Of a stretch of 64,000 nt of DNA, positions 44,986 through 54,099 are shown one piece after another; the stretch's first letter is position 1; each line of letters begins with the position of its first letter. The notes under the pieces were generated by a model. The model had not been told where the DNA came from, searched no databases, and saw only the letters and a list, made by a program, of their open reading frames with translations. The position numbers and the translations under genes were made by a program. Origin of the DNA: a virus; IMG/VR virus record IMGVR_UViG_3300027749_000111, positions 1 to 64,000 of that record. One strand, given 5' to 3'.

Positions 44986-45665
44986 GCGGAATCAACCCAA
45001 ACCCAGAAACACCAGTATCAGAAGGAGATCTTTCTTATCAAAATAGCAGTCCATTGCTTGTAGTAAAACAACGTGAAATCTGGGCTGAAATTGATCAACA
45101 ACGTTTTCATAGTGAAGCATTGCAATGGTTTGGTGAAGAAGTTATTGTACGACAGATCTGGCGTGCAGAAGATGCAGCACTTGGGCTAGTAACTTATTGT
45201 CAACAATGCCAGGACAGTCCTAACCCAAAAAGCCCAGATAGCAACATTCAAAATCGTGTTAGCAAGGTATACCGACAATCGGGTAACAGTTTTTGCACCA
45301 ACTGCTATGGTACAACTTTTACTGGTGGTTTTAAACCAACTTGTTACCACTTGTACATGTTAGCTGCTGACACGCCGCAAGTTCGTTCGAACCTTAGCAC
45401 CGGTCAGTTTTGGCGTGACAATCCAACAGTACAATTTATGTGGTATCCAGAAATTCGTGTTAATGACCTGGTTGTAAGAGTTAATTCATGGAGTGGTGAC
45501 AACCCAATTGCTACCGGCGATCGCTTTGAAGTGTCCACTGTTAATGTAAGTACGATTAGAACTGGCCCTGGCATCAGTTATAACACTACAAAGATCATTA
45601 ATCAATATACAACAATTGAAAATTTACCAACTAGTCACCCCTATTATAATGTGCCGATAATATGA
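44982..45665 (+). CDS. Head-tail neck protein with zinc cluster
   Basis: 227 residues, ATG 44982 overlapping the previous stop (ATGA). The core includes CQQCQDSPNP near residue 75 and CTNCYGTTFTGGFKPTCYH, which would bind zinc. Flanks are beta-rich (VNDLVVRVNSWSG; TGDRFEVSTVNV). The order before an HK97-gp10-like and a tail terminator-like gene marks it as a neck or connector component. Related phage neck proteins with a Cys cluster are known; exact family not recognised. Confidence 0.65.
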   Translation: MSGINPNPETPVSEGDLSYQNSSPLLVVKQREIWAEIDQQRFHSEALQWFGEEVIVRQIWRAEDAALGLVTYCQQCQDSPNPKSPDSNIQNRVSKVYRQSGNSFCTNCYGTTFTGGFKPTCYHLYMLAADTPQVRSNLSTGQFWRDNPTVQFMWYPEIRVNDLVVRVNSWSGDNPIATGDRFEVSTVNVSTIRTGPGISYNTTKIINQYTTIENLPTSHPYYNVPII

Positions 45666-46183
45666 TTCCAATGCCAGCTATAGTAACACAACAGATTTCA
45701 CGCCGTGCTGTTGAAATGATTAAATTAACAGCACCAAAGAGAACGGGCAAAGCAGTAAACTCTATAATCCCAGCAGGACAAACGGGGATGATTGCAGTTG
45801 AAATACCAGATAATGTAGCATACTTGATAAATCTTGATGAGGGCAGCGGCGCCAAACCAATGATTAACTTGACTGGCAAAGTCATTCCAATTCGCGAACC
45901 GGATGGGACCATTGCCTTTAGAAAGGTTGCAACAAATTCAATTGGAAAAATTCCTATTGTTTCAAGAGCATCTGATAACGGTCAAATTTATGATGGTAAA
46001 CCCATGTGGGTTAAAGCAGCTATACCTGCACAATCATTTATTTATAGTTCAATTGATCGTAGCATTAGTGAATGGGAAAAAACATTAAAACCCGACGATT
46101 TAATAAAGATCCTACAGCAGACTAGTTTAAAGGATAGTATAAATATTATTCTTGCAGGGAACACAGGCGGATTGATTAACTAA
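45662..46183 (+). CDS. HK97 gp10-like neck protein
   Basis: 173 residues, ATG 45662 overlapping the preceding stop (ATGA). It has the typical start QQISRRAVEMIKLTAPKRTG then AVNSI, a small beta core (GMIAVEIPDNVAYLINLDEG), and an end helix (DRSISEWEKTLKPDDLIKIL). HK97-gp10-like proteins join the head connector to the tail. Location after a neck protein and before a terminator-like gene fits. Confidence 0.75.
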   Translation: MIPMPAIVTQQISRRAVEMIKLTAPKRTGKAVNSIIPAGQTGMIAVEIPDNVAYLINLDEGSGAKPMINLTGKVIPIREPDGTIAFRKVATNSIGKIPIVSRASDNGQIYDGKPMWVKAAIPAQSFIYSSIDRSISEWEKTLKPDDLIKILQQTSLKDSINIILAGNTGGLIN

Positions 46184-46830
46184 TGTTTATTACCGCTGTA
46201 AAGACTGCCATTGTAGAAGCGCTGGATGCTGGGTTTGCACAACTATCATCTTATCCGTCTGATAGCAGCCTGGACCTTACTCCAAATAGTATTACTATTG
46301 AATACCCACTAGAATTAATCCAATGGCCAGTTATATTAGTACAATTTAGACCCAGCAAGGTACAATGGAGTGGCCTGCAACCAGATAATTTCACTTCATA
46401 CTCTGGTGGCATTACAATTAGTGGTGTAAACTATCCTGCGCATACAAGCGATCGGACAGGCTACTTTGAAGGAAGCATTGACCTCCAGATCATGGCCATG
46501 CACAGTGAAGAACGTGATCGTCTTTGGGATAGTTTAACTAACTTACTGCTTATGGGTGCTGGCAGCCCAGCTAGCGCTGCATTTTATAACAGCATTCTTA
46601 ATAACAGCCTGGTAGGGTTGACTATCTTACCAGATACATATATTACATTGGGAGACAGCATCACTTCAGGTACTCCTTGGAGTCCTGATGATATTACTTA
46701 TGAAGCTAGTGTTCGTATCAATTGTATTGGTGATTTTTACACTACAAAATACGATTACCAAGTGCCAAATATTACTACTATTACTACCAGCGGTACTACT
46801 TATATTCCGGCCAAGATCCCGGCGCAATAA
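46183..46830 (+). CDS. Tail completion/terminator-like protein
   Basis: 215 residues, ATG 46183 overlapping the previous stop. An N-terminal helix (MFITAVKTAIVEALDAGF), then strands with EYPLELIQWPVILVQF and FEGSIDLQIMAMHSEERDRL. A helix, a loop and further strands follow. This is the usual layout of small tail-terminator proteins that cap the tube before head joining. It directly precedes the sheath operon. Moderate confidence. Confidence 0.6.
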   Translation: MFITAVKTAIVEALDAGFAQLSSYPSDSSLDLTPNSITIEYPLELIQWPVILVQFRPSKVQWSGLQPDNFTSYSGGITISGVNYPAHTSDRTGYFEGSIDLQIMAMHSEERDRLWDSLTNLLLMGAGSPASAAFYNSILNNSLVGLTILPDTYITLGDSITSGTPWSPDDITYEASVRINCIGDFYTTKYDYQVPNITTITTSGTTYIPAKIPAQ

Positions 46831-46871
46831 GGTTAATCAAATATCTATCAAAAGAACACTGTAAAACACAC

Positions 46872-46888
46872 GCTTTGTTGTACAAAGC
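46872..46888 (+). promoter_or_regulatory. Leader hairpin upstream of the sheath gene
   Basis: GCTTTG-TTGTA-CAAAGC, a perfect 6-bp stem, 15 bases before ATG 46904 and just upstream of its AAGGAG. A TGTAAA lies at 46860 without a second hexamer at 16 bp. It could influence translation or stability of the sheath message. Confidence 0.35.
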
Positions 46889-46903
46889 AGTGAAGGAGAA
46901 CAT

Positions 46904-48445
46904 ATGGCTACTTCTAATTATCAAGTGCCGGGCGTATACGTAACTCAGAGCACATCGGCTCTGACCACTGTAAGCCCGACAGATCTAAGAATTGCAATCG
47001 TGGCTGACCAGCCAACGCTTGGCATACAAACAGACACCTTTACAGTGCCAGTTGCTACCAGTGGTATTACTTTGGGTCAATTGACCGTTCCAATGGTTAA
47101 CCTTAGCAGCACAGGTGCTTACACTTCCTACAGTGGTTTTTCTGTAACTTGGGTTAGTGGGACAACCTCAGTAACTGGTACTTATGGTGTTAACTTTAAC
47201 ATCAGCACTGCTAGCGGTATAAGCTATCTTACTACCAGCGGCGTTAGTGCCAGTGTATCTGCATTGCCAAGTGGTAACGTCAACATCCAATATGGTCACT
47301 ATTGGGGCGCTTATGGCACCTACTACAATCAAAATTCAGTTGTTAGTGCTATTGGTACTGCTGTAAGTGGCACTTCTATTCTTAATCCTGCTGTGCTTGC
47401 TTCACAACTTGCATTCCAAAATGGTGCTAGTACAGTTACAATCGTTCCTGTTGCTAGATTGGCAACTTCAAACTCTGGAGTTGCCACAACATCTGACTGG
47501 GTCAATACTTTTAATGTTTCTACTAGTGGTAGCAGCCAAATCTTTTTGTCAAATACTTCAACGAATGTTGTTGTTCCATTGAATGGTTTGAACAACTCAG
47601 CAACTGGACAGCTTACAACAGCATCTGCTAGTGGTACTGTTGCTAGCGGTATTGCCAACTACTTTACAGTTCAACAGAATGCTGGCAATTACCAACGTGG
47701 TTTCCTTGGCGTTGATGGTACAAGTACATTCATCACTGTTACTGGCATTCAAACATTGGCCAGCGGATTTAATAGCTCACGCATTAGCCTTGCATTCCCA
47801 GCAGTTCTTAATTACAACCCAGGTTTGAATACTTCTACTGGTTTGAGCAATGTTACATTTAATATTCCTGGCTATTACCTTGCTGCTGCTGTTGCTGGAA
47901 CTTTTGTTGGTCAACAACCTGATGTAAGCACCCCGATTACCAACAAGCAAGTTTACGGTTTCAATGATATTCCCAATCAAATCAGTCTCAATGATGCTGC
48001 AACAAGCTATTTGCCATATGGCATTATGGTTGTACGTAAAAAATCTGATGGTTATTTCTGGGTACTACAAGGTCTTACCACCAACACAAGTACTTGGCTA
48101 ACTCAAGAGATTTCAATCAATGCAATTGGTGACCGACTTGCTCAGTTGGTTCGTAGTGATCTTGTTAACAGTTACCTTGTTGGTGGACCTTTGACAAAGA
48201 ATACATCTGCTGCTGTAATCGCAACAGTTCAAGCTACTCTTACCAACGCATTGAGCAAGGGTCTAATCCAGAGTTACCAAAATCTGAATCTTACACTCAA
48301 CCCAGCTACGCCAACAACCGTTAGCATCACATTCCAATATGCACCGACTTACCCGATTAACTACATCCAGGCTTCTCTGAGTCTTAACACCCAGACTGGT
48401 CAAGTCGTTTACGGTAATGCTCAGAGCAACTTTGTAGTCTACTAG
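46904..48445 (+). CDS. Tail sheath protein
   Basis: 513 residues, ATG 46904 behind GAAGGAGAACAT. The start SNYQVPGVYVTQSTSALTTV is diagnostic of contractile sheath proteins. A variable beta-rich outer domain follows (residues about 40-330). The conserved C-terminal handshake domain has YLPYGIMVVRKKSDGYFWVLQGL and TQEISINAIGDRLAQLVRS, ending in strands before residue 513. It establishes a contractile tail. The sheath contracts to drive the tube through the host envelope. Confidence 0.9.
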   Translation: MATSNYQVPGVYVTQSTSALTTVSPTDLRIAIVADQPTLGIQTDTFTVPVATSGITLGQLTVPMVNLSSTGAYTSYSGFSVTWVSGTTSVTGTYGVNFNISTASGISYLTTSGVSASVSALPSGNVNIQYGHYWGAYGTYYNQNSVVSAIGTAVSGTSILNPAVLASQLAFQNGASTVTIVPVARLATSNSGVATTSDWVNTFNVSTSGSSQIFLSNTSTNVVVPLNGLNNSATGQLTTASASGTVASGIANYFTVQQNAGNYQRGFLGVDGTSTFITVTGIQTLASGFNSSRISLAFPAVLNYNPGLNTSTGLSNVTFNIPGYYLAAAVAGTFVGQQPDVSTPITNKQVYGFNDIPNQISLNDAATSYLPYGIMVVRKKSDGYFWVLQGLTTNTSTWLTQEISINAIGDRLAQLVRSDLVNSYLVGGPLTKNTSAAVIATVQATLTNALSKGLIQSYQNLNLTLNPATPTTVSITFQYAPTYPINYIQASLSLNTQTGQVVYGNAQSNFVVY

Positions 48446-48453
48446 GAGAACAA

Positions 48454-48927
48454 ATGGCAACCTCAACTTTTCGTGTAGGTGGTGGGTACACCGCATTTAT
48501 TTACAATGGTCAACCTTTAATTTATGCTCAGATCATTACTGAACGCGCTCCTTCACCAGTTGCTAACCCTACACCAATTCAACCTCTAGATGCACCATAT
48601 CCTATTGAGATTGCTTTGCCAATCGCTTTGAGCAATGGTTACCTAGAAATTCAGTTCTTGGAACAATGGGATGCAGAAGTCTGGGCTCAATTGGGTGGAA
48701 ACTTTGCTACTGCCAGTGACTTGCTTGATGTTTTTAAAGCACAGCTGGCACAAGGTGAAGTTACTTGTGTAAAGGTCATCAATAAACCAGATGGTACACA
48801 GCGTAAGATTGTTTACCAGGGCTGTGTAGTAACCAATGTAACTATTGATGAAAGCATTCAAATCAATACAATGACAATTCCCAAAGCGGTCACACTAATG
48901 TACCGCTCTAGAAAAGAACTCCTCTAA
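48454..48927 (+). CDS. Tail tube protein
   Basis: 157 residues, ATG 48454 behind TAGGAGAACAA. Directly after the sheath, in the invariable sheath-tube order. TFRVGGGYTAFIYNGQPL and EQWDAEVWAQLGG are followed by a beta-rich end with a VKVINKPDGTQRKIVYQGC segment typical of tube proteins. The tube forms the inner channel for DNA passage. It lacks known enzymatic features. Confidence 0.8.
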   Translation: MATSTFRVGGGYTAFIYNGQPLIYAQIITERAPSPVANPTPIQPLDAPYPIEIALPIALSNGYLEIQFLEQWDAEVWAQLGGNFATASDLLDVFKAQLAQGEVTCVKVINKPDGTQRKIVYQGCVVTNVTIDESIQINTMTIPKAVTLMYRSRKELL

Positions 48928-48943
48928 GGAAAGGTATAAAAAA

Positions 48944-49960
48944 ATGGCTGCTCGCTCATTTATCATTCAGCTTCAACCCGGAGTTGGTCAGGCTATTCTT
49001 CCTGATCACCGCAAGATGCTCCCTGGCCTTCAATACGTTGTTGATGCCGAAACATTTGGAAAGATCTCGCTAGGCGCCCGCCAAAACATCGTTAAAGTTG
49101 TTAGCGTTAACCTGGACAACACTGGCAATGCTTCATTGACTACCAGCAGTGGTACCTTTGTTCCTGCACAGGTTTCTAGTGGTCTTAACACACAAGCTGT
49201 TGCCAGTGGAGTCAGCTGGTTTAATTTGCTCACCACAGTTGGAACTAGCCTGTCATCCTTTAGCCTTGCTGGATTTGGTGCACAAGGTTACGATGCCGGT
49301 GGTACCCAAGGTACCGGTACCGGCATTGGTACACCCAATTCTACTTTGAGTGGAACTGCTAGCAATCAAACATTGGTTGGCCCAGAGGGTAACCGCTACT
49401 CACTGGTCTACAACGGAACCAACGTAGCTATTTCCGGTGGTTGGTCAACAGTATGGCTTGATGAAAACAATCGTTACGTTACCCCAAGCGGTGCCACATC
49501 ATATCAAGTTAACGCAGATGGCCTTGGAACTTCATATGCAATTAGTTCTAACACCAGCTTGCCCAGCACACTTGGCACCAACGTAACAACGGTTGGAACC
49601 AAGCAGGGTGCCTTTGCCGGTATTTCGCTTGTAAACATTCCAGCTGGTAACTTTGGTTGGGTTATGATTGAAGGCACTCACCCTAACGTTGCCGTTCCTA
49701 GCGGTACTGCTGTTGGATCTACCGTAGCAGTTGGTAGTGGTACTGGTGCCAACCTTGGCGTTGCCCGTACAGTCAACCCAACAGCTACAAGCGTCAGTGC
49801 TGCTGGCGTTGTAACTGGTAGCGCTCTTGCTAACAACGTATTTGGTACTGTATTGACAGCTGCTGCTAGTGGAACAAGCACCAACCAGTGGTTTGCTGCT
49901 GTTGAAGTGCGCAGCCGTCGTGTCAAGAAGCCATACGTCAGAGTTTTGAACAAGAACTAG
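48944..49960 (+). CDS. Virion protein after the tail tube
   Basis: 338 residues, ATG 48944 behind TAAGGAAAGGTATAA. It starts MAARSFIIQLQPGVGQAILP with PGLQYVVDAETFGKISLGAR. A long Gly/Ser/Thr-rich beta domain follows, and it ends RSRRVKKPYVRVLNKN. GWVMIEGTHPNVAVPSGTAVG near residue 225 has the appearance of small decoration-type barrels. It is possibly a minor tube or head decoration protein. The following hairpin and C-ending codons suggest strong expression. Exact role uncertain. Confidence 0.6.
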   Translation: MAARSFIIQLQPGVGQAILPDHRKMLPGLQYVVDAETFGKISLGARQNIVKVVSVNLDNTGNASLTTSSGTFVPAQVSSGLNTQAVASGVSWFNLLTTVGTSLSSFSLAGFGAQGYDAGGTQGTGTGIGTPNSTLSGTASNQTLVGPEGNRYSLVYNGTNVAISGGWSTVWLDENNRYVTPSGATSYQVNADGLGTSYAISSNTSLPSTLGTNVTTVGTKQGAFAGISLVNIPAGNFGWVMIEGTHPNVAVPSGTAVGSTVAVGSGTGANLGVARTVNPTATSVSAAGVVTGSALANNVFGTVLTAAASGTSTNQWFAAVEVRSRRVKKPYVRVLNKN

Positions 49961-49973
49961 CATCAAAGAGGTA

Positions 49974-50000
49974 GGTGCTGTATAATGGGTATACAGCACC
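49974..50000 (+). terminator. Perfect 11-bp hairpin after the tail virion gene
   Basis: GGTGCTGTATA-ATGGG-TATACAGCACC, an exact inverted repeat with a 5-base loop, between the 48944 gene and the chaperone gene. It lacks a U-run. It may stop or process the abundant tail message so that the chaperone is made less. Confidence 0.7.
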
Positions 50001-50016
50001 CTAGACCAGAGGTAAT

Positions 50017-50523
50017 ATGAGCAAGAAAATTATAAACTTTGAACCTGAAGAGGTTACCCAGAACGTTGACACCTTTCCAGAAGAGTGGAAAGATGAGTTC
50101 GAAGGTCTATTGTTTCTAGGTTATCTTCAAAGAGAAGTAACTCAGATTCCATTTCACAAGTTTGTAATCAGGACCTTGACCATCAATGAAAAGATTGATG
50201 TTAGTCTTATTACCAAGCCATATGTTGATAGCGTAGGCTTCAACCGTGCTTGGAAGTCAGCCGTCGTTGCAGCCGGTCTAGTCAGTGTTGATGGTAGAGA
50301 ATTGGTATCATCCAACAAGAGTATCAATTCATTGCAGCAAAAGTATGATTATGTTACCAGCAACTGGTATGACATCGTCGTAGAACTGCTGTATGAAGAA
50401 ATTCAAAAGCTTGAAGATACAGTTGTCATCGTGCTTGGAGAATTGGGGATTATACCAAGAGTAGCCCCAACTAGTGTGTTTGAAGACGAGCAGGAATCCG
50501 ATATCCCAAAAGATGGGAAGTAG
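50017..50523 (+). CDS. Tail assembly chaperone, short form
   Basis: 168 residues, ATG 50017 behind AGAGGTAAT. It precedes the tape measure gene in the standard chaperone place. A helical protein with FEGLLFLGYLQREVTQIPFH and LLYEEIQKLEDTVVIVLGEL, ending in an acidic tail (DEQESDIPKDGK, order as in the protein about FEDEQ). A -1 slippery site at 50505 lets some ribosomes continue into the second frame, giving a longer form. Both forms chaperone tape measure assembly in other phages. Confidence 0.75.
   Translation: MSKKIINFEPEEVTQNVDTFPEEWKDEFEGLLFLGYLQREVTQIPFHKFVIRTLTINEKIDVSLITKPYVDSVGFNRAWKSAVVAAGLVSVDGRELVSSNKSINSLQQKYDYVTSNWYDIVVELLYEEIQKLEDTVVIVLGELGIIPRVAPTSVFEDEQESDIPKDGK
50505..50511 (+). 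other. Programmed -1 frameshift site CCCAAAA
   Basis: C CCA AAA in the reading frame of the short chaperone (codons CCA-AAA at 50506-50511) is an exact X-XXY-YYZ slippery heptamer. It is five codons upstream of the stop at 50521, counting from CCA. The -1 frame is open from there through 50936. Location and layout match chaperone G/GT frameshifts. Confidence 0.75.
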
Positions 50524-50936
50524 ATCCCTACATAGTTGGCAAAACTGAAATTGCGTTTGCACGCGGAATATTAAGCCAACTTGATCTTAATTCAGTACAA
50601 GAACAAATGCTTCTTGCAGTTATGTATCGCAAACAAAAGAAAGAAATTGAAGCTGAAGAATCTGCTTTTGAACGCGATCTTTTTATTAACAATCCTTCTA
50701 TGTATCAAGAATACTTAAAACAAAAAGAAGAAGATGTCTCCAGTGGCAACAATGGCATAACGTGGGTTGCTCCTGAAAGCGTTGAAGAAGCTCGTGAGCT
50801 TATGAACATCTTTGCTGATGTTGAAAAACAATTAAACCAAGAGAAGAACGGTTATCAAAATGAAGAAAGCTCAGAACAATCAATGAGTTTTATAAATTTG
50901 TTTAACGGTATCAATATCGATGAGATTGGTGAATAA
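50511..50936 (+). CDS. Tail assembly chaperone, frameshift extension
   Basis: 141 residues after the slip, joined to 165 of the short form for a total of 306. It continues RWEVDPYIVGKTEIAFARGI without a stop, although the first in-frame ATG is only at 50607. A helical charged middle (YRKQKKEIEAEESAFERDL) and an end with MSFINLFNGINIDEIGE. Analogous to the T part of gpGT, it should bind the tape measure. A separate initiation at 50607 has no good ribosome site, which favours the frameshift origin. Confidence 0.7.
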   Translation, partial: RWEVDPYIVGKTEIAFARGILSQLDLNSVQEQMLLAVMYRKQKKEIEAEESAFERDLFINNPSMYQEYLKQKEEDVSSGNNGITWVAPESVEEARELMNIFADVEKQLNQEKNGYQNEESSEQSMSFINLFNGINIDEIGE

Positions 50937-50938
50937 CA

Positions 50939-53503
50939 ATGGCAGAGGTACCATTTAATATTACAGGTGATAATAGCAACTTTGAAAGTTCACTTAACAA
51001 TAGTGCACGCATTGTAAAAGAAATGGTTCAAGACTTTCAAACTCTTAATGATGCTATGGATAGCACCGTTACTAGAGCAAGCAAAATAAAAACATTCTTT
51101 GAAGACAATGTTGAGCTTGTTGGAGACATGAAAAAAATGCTTGAACTCATTGCAAGTATCAATGAAAGCAACCAAGCTGCTCTAACAAACAACCTGCAAG
51201 CCATTCGTGAAATGCTTACCAGCGTTAGCAGGATGGGTGGAAACATTCAAGATGCTGCAAGATTAATTAATACAGCAAGCATTGCTGGTGGAGGCGGCTT
51301 TGGCGGTGGCGGTGGAAATGCTGCAGATCAAATTCAACAATATCAACAGCAGCTAGCTGCCAACCAACCAAAACAATCTGCTCAACAAGAAGAAAAAGAT
51401 TTTATTATTGGTGCAACTGACCGAATTGCTGCCAAAGCAGTTGCTGAAGGTGAAACTGCAAATAGGTTTAAATCAATTTTTGGTGGTAAAAAAGAAATAG
51501 AAGACAAAGAAGAAAAAGAAAAGAGTAAGCTAGAAAAACTAGCACAAGAAGTGACTGAAAATAATATCCGTGCGTTTGGAGGCGCCCCAGGCGCCCCAGG
51601 CGGCAGGCGTAGAACGTCAGACGAAGACGACGAAGAACCAAGCTTACCGCCTGTAATTAGAGCGAGTAAACCCCCAGAAAAAACAGAAGAAAAAGCTAAA
51701 CCCGCCCCAGTTGATGCATATTATGAAGCAATAATTAAAAAATTCCCAAATTTAGATGGCAAACTTGAACGAGAGACACCAACTGAAAATCCACGAATAG
51801 CAGCAAATTTTGCTAAAGACTCAATAAGTAGGTGGGGAAACGCAACACTCCTCAAGCCATTTGCTAGCTTTTTAAATAGAAAGATTCCAAGGCTATCAAG
51901 CGTTGCTACCGCTATTGACACAATGAAAGCTAAAGTAGCAGAAAACGAGTACATGGCAGACATGGGAGAAGGTGCTCCTATAGCTACAGAAGAAATCTGG
52001 AAAAAGCATCTAGAAGATCCAAATAATGACCTTACCAAGGCATACAGCGCAATGAATCGAGCTTTATCGAAACCCTTTCAAAGACTTGCTAATTTTCGTA
52101 ATACCCCTGCTGCTCAAGCATTTGCTGGCTATCAAGGAGCCACTCAATTGGCAGCTCTTGCCAGACAATACACTGGCATTGGCCAACAGTATGGTGGCGC
52201 AATGGGCACTGTTGACTATGGACAATCTGCAGGCTTGGCCTTGCAAGCCAACACAAAGTCATTATTTGGTCTTAACCCATTTTATAGTACACAGAATGCT
52301 ATGCAAGCCCAGATGCAAGGCATTGGAATTGGTTATCGCGGCGCTGGATTAAATCAATATCAAAGTATTGCCCAGAACATGCAAACCACTCTTGGCCTTA
52401 GTCAAGGGCAAATTGGTAGCATAATTGGTGCCACAACAGGTGCTGGTGTTTCGCAACAGGCCGCTGCAAATACCATTTCCGCAGTTAGACAAGCTGGCAA
52501 TGGATCTAGCTTTTACAATGCTAGCTATGCTACTCAAGTGGCTACCAGCAACATGGTAACTGGCGGTAGCATTGGTCTGAGCAGCAGTGCTGCTGCATAT
52601 CTCGGCACAACAGCCAGCGGTTTAGCCAAGGATGCAATTGCTGGTCGCGAGCAATTTACTGGCATTGAAGCTATGAACAGCCCATTTGGCCTTAGCATTG
52701 TTGCTACTGCGCTTGGTGTTCAAATGACTGATTTGTATAGCATCACAGGCAAAATGGGTGGCAAGCAATACCTTAACCTGTACACTGGCCTTTTACTTGA
52801 CAGGATTTCACAGACTGTAGGCATTGATTTTCGTACTATAAAAAGTATAGATCAACTTAAACAAAAGGCCTATATCTTGATGCAAGTTCTACCAGGCTTT
52901 GGCATTACTCAAGTAACTGATCAACAGGGTGCTGTTGACTATGTATGGCTTTTGATTCAACAGTATAAAAATAGTGGTGGCGATAGTAAACGCGCAGACA
53001 CAATTAGAATCTTTCATGCAGGCGGCCCACAACACAATCCTACCCATAGCGGTAGTGGCGGACACAGTAGTGGCGGCCTCGTCCCCACTGGTCGGGCCGC
53101 AGTAATGAACAACTTTAGCGAAAGTGGTAGTGGCGGTAGCGGTAGTGGCGGACACAGTAGTGGCGGACACAATGGTGGTAGCGGTAGTCCTGTTAGCGCT
53201 GGTGCCACTGGTCGGGCCGCAGTAATGAACAACTTTAGCGAAAGTGGTAGTGGCGGTAGCGGTAGTACTGTTAGCGCTGCAATACAAAATTTAAATTCTA
53301 GAATCTATAATGGTACTGGCCACACTGGCAGTGGAGGGTCTAGTAATAGCGGTGGTGGTGGTAACAATAGTACAACCACTACAATAAGTTTTGCAAACGT
53401 CAACTCACACAGATTAGCACAGTTAGTCGGTCTGGCACTCACAACCAATACCAATGGGCAAACTCCGGTCACTCATAACATTCCTAGAGGTGTTACTCCA
53501 TGA
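50939..53503 (+). CDS. Tape measure protein
   Basis: 854 residues, ATG 50939, two bases after the chaperone stop. Its position and helical make-up (residues 1-120 with KTFFEDNVELVGDMKKMLEL) fit a tape measure. Pro/Asp-rich spacers (APGAPGGRRRTS) and Gln/Ala/Gly-rich segments follow. There is a 120-bp duplicated Gly/Ser/His region in the last 170 residues. No lytic domain is seen in it. By the usual 1.5 angstrom per residue, it implies a tail of roughly 0.1 micrometre. Confidence 0.75.
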   Translation: MAEVPFNITGDNSNFESSLNNSARIVKEMVQDFQTLNDAMDSTVTRASKIKTFFEDNVELVGDMKKMLELIASINESNQAALTNNLQAIREMLTSVSRMGGNIQDAARLINTASIAGGGGFGGGGGNAADQIQQYQQQLAANQPKQSAQQEEKDFIIGATDRIAAKAVAEGETANRFKSIFGGKKEIEDKEEKEKSKLEKLAQEVTENNIRAFGGAPGAPGGRRRTSDEDDEEPSLPPVIRASKPPEKTEEKAKPAPVDAYYEAIIKKFPNLDGKLERETPTENPRIAANFAKDSISRWGNATLLKPFASFLNRKIPRLSSVATAIDTMKAKVAENEYMADMGEGAPIATEEIWKKHLEDPNNDLTKAYSAMNRALSKPFQRLANFRNTPAAQAFAGYQGATQLAALARQYTGIGQQYGGAMGTVDYGQSAGLALQANTKSLFGLNPFYSTQNAMQAQMQGIGIGYRGAGLNQYQSIAQNMQTTLGLSQGQIGSIIGATTGAGVSQQAAANTISAVRQAGNGSSFYNASYATQVATSNMVTGGSIGLSSSAAAYLGTTASGLAKDAIAGREQFTGIEAMNSPFGLSIVATALGVQMTDLYSITGKMGGKQYLNLYTGLLLDRISQTVGIDFRTIKSIDQLKQKAYILMQVLPGFGITQVTDQQGAVDYVWLLIQQYKNSGGDSKRADTIRIFHAGGPQHNPTHSGSGGHSSGGLVPTGRAAVMNNFSESGSGGSGSGGHSSGGHNGGSGSPVSAGATGRAAVMNNFSESGSGGSGSTVSAAIQNLNSRIYNGTGHTGSGGSSNSGGGGNNSTTTTISFANVNSHRLAQLVGLALTTNTNGQTPVTHNIPRGVTP
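53085..53266 (+). repeat. 120-bp spaced direct repeat in the tape measure gene
   Basis: A 62-bp block coding TGRAAVMNNFSESGSGGSGS recurs at 53085-53146 and 53205-53266 with full identity, separated by Gly/Ser/His repeats. It would permit deletion or expansion by recombination and so change protein length. Confidence 0.85.
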
Positions 53504-54084
53504 CCAATCAAATGAATAAACCATTAACAACAGTTGCTTCGTTTATTGATAAAACTTCCAGCCCAGAAAAAGTTTATAATTTTCCATTTAATATTGATAG
53601 TTTGAATTGGTCCTATCAAGTTAACACGCAAAGCTATGACACTATTGGTGGTCGTGTCACTCAAATGTTGTCTGCTCGAGCCACCATGATGTCATTGCAA
53701 GGCCAAGCTGGCAACCGTGAAAACGTTGTTAATTTGTATGAAACTTTTAAAAAGCTACAAGACACTCAGAATACAACCAAATCCAGCATGACACTAAGCG
53801 TTCCCAGCCAAAATTTATTGTTTAATGTTTGGCTAGAACAGATGCAAATTGGTTGGGACATCACAACAATTACATATCCTTATTCAATGTCATTTGAATT
53901 GGATCAGGACCTTTCAAATGCATCGGTAAGCGCATTAACATCAGCCGCTATGAGCACAGCACTAAATAAAATTGCAGGTGGCATTGGTTTTAATCCAGTT
54001 TGGCTTGGATTGTCTACCCTTGATCTTAACTTACAATTTAGTGATATTAAAACTTTTATAAATCAATTTCAAACACAACAATAA
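53500..54084 (+). CDS. Tail/baseplate protein after tape measure
   Basis: 194 residues, ATG 53500 overlapping the tape measure stop (ATGA). The first half has FPFNIDSLNWSYQVNTQSYD and LSARATMMSLQGQAGNRENV; a helical and beta second half ends FINQFQTQQ. It resembles phage proteins that link tail tube to baseplate in position, but no domain is certain. Very likely virion. Confidence 0.6.
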   Translation: MTNQMNKPLTTVASFIDKTSSPEKVYNFPFNIDSLNWSYQVNTQSYDTIGGRVTQMLSARATMMSLQGQAGNRENVVNLYETFKKLQDTQNTTKSSMTLSVPSQNLLFNVWLEQMQIGWDITTITYPYSMSFELDQDLSNASVSALTSAAMSTALNKIAGGIGFNPVWLGLSTLDLNLQFSDIKTFINQFQTQQ

Positions 54085-54099
54085 TAAGGGTAGATAGAT

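Noticed and set aside
49981-49986. TATAAT within the hairpin after the 48944 gene
   Set aside because: No matching -35 element at 15-19 bp; it is explained by the inverted repeat.
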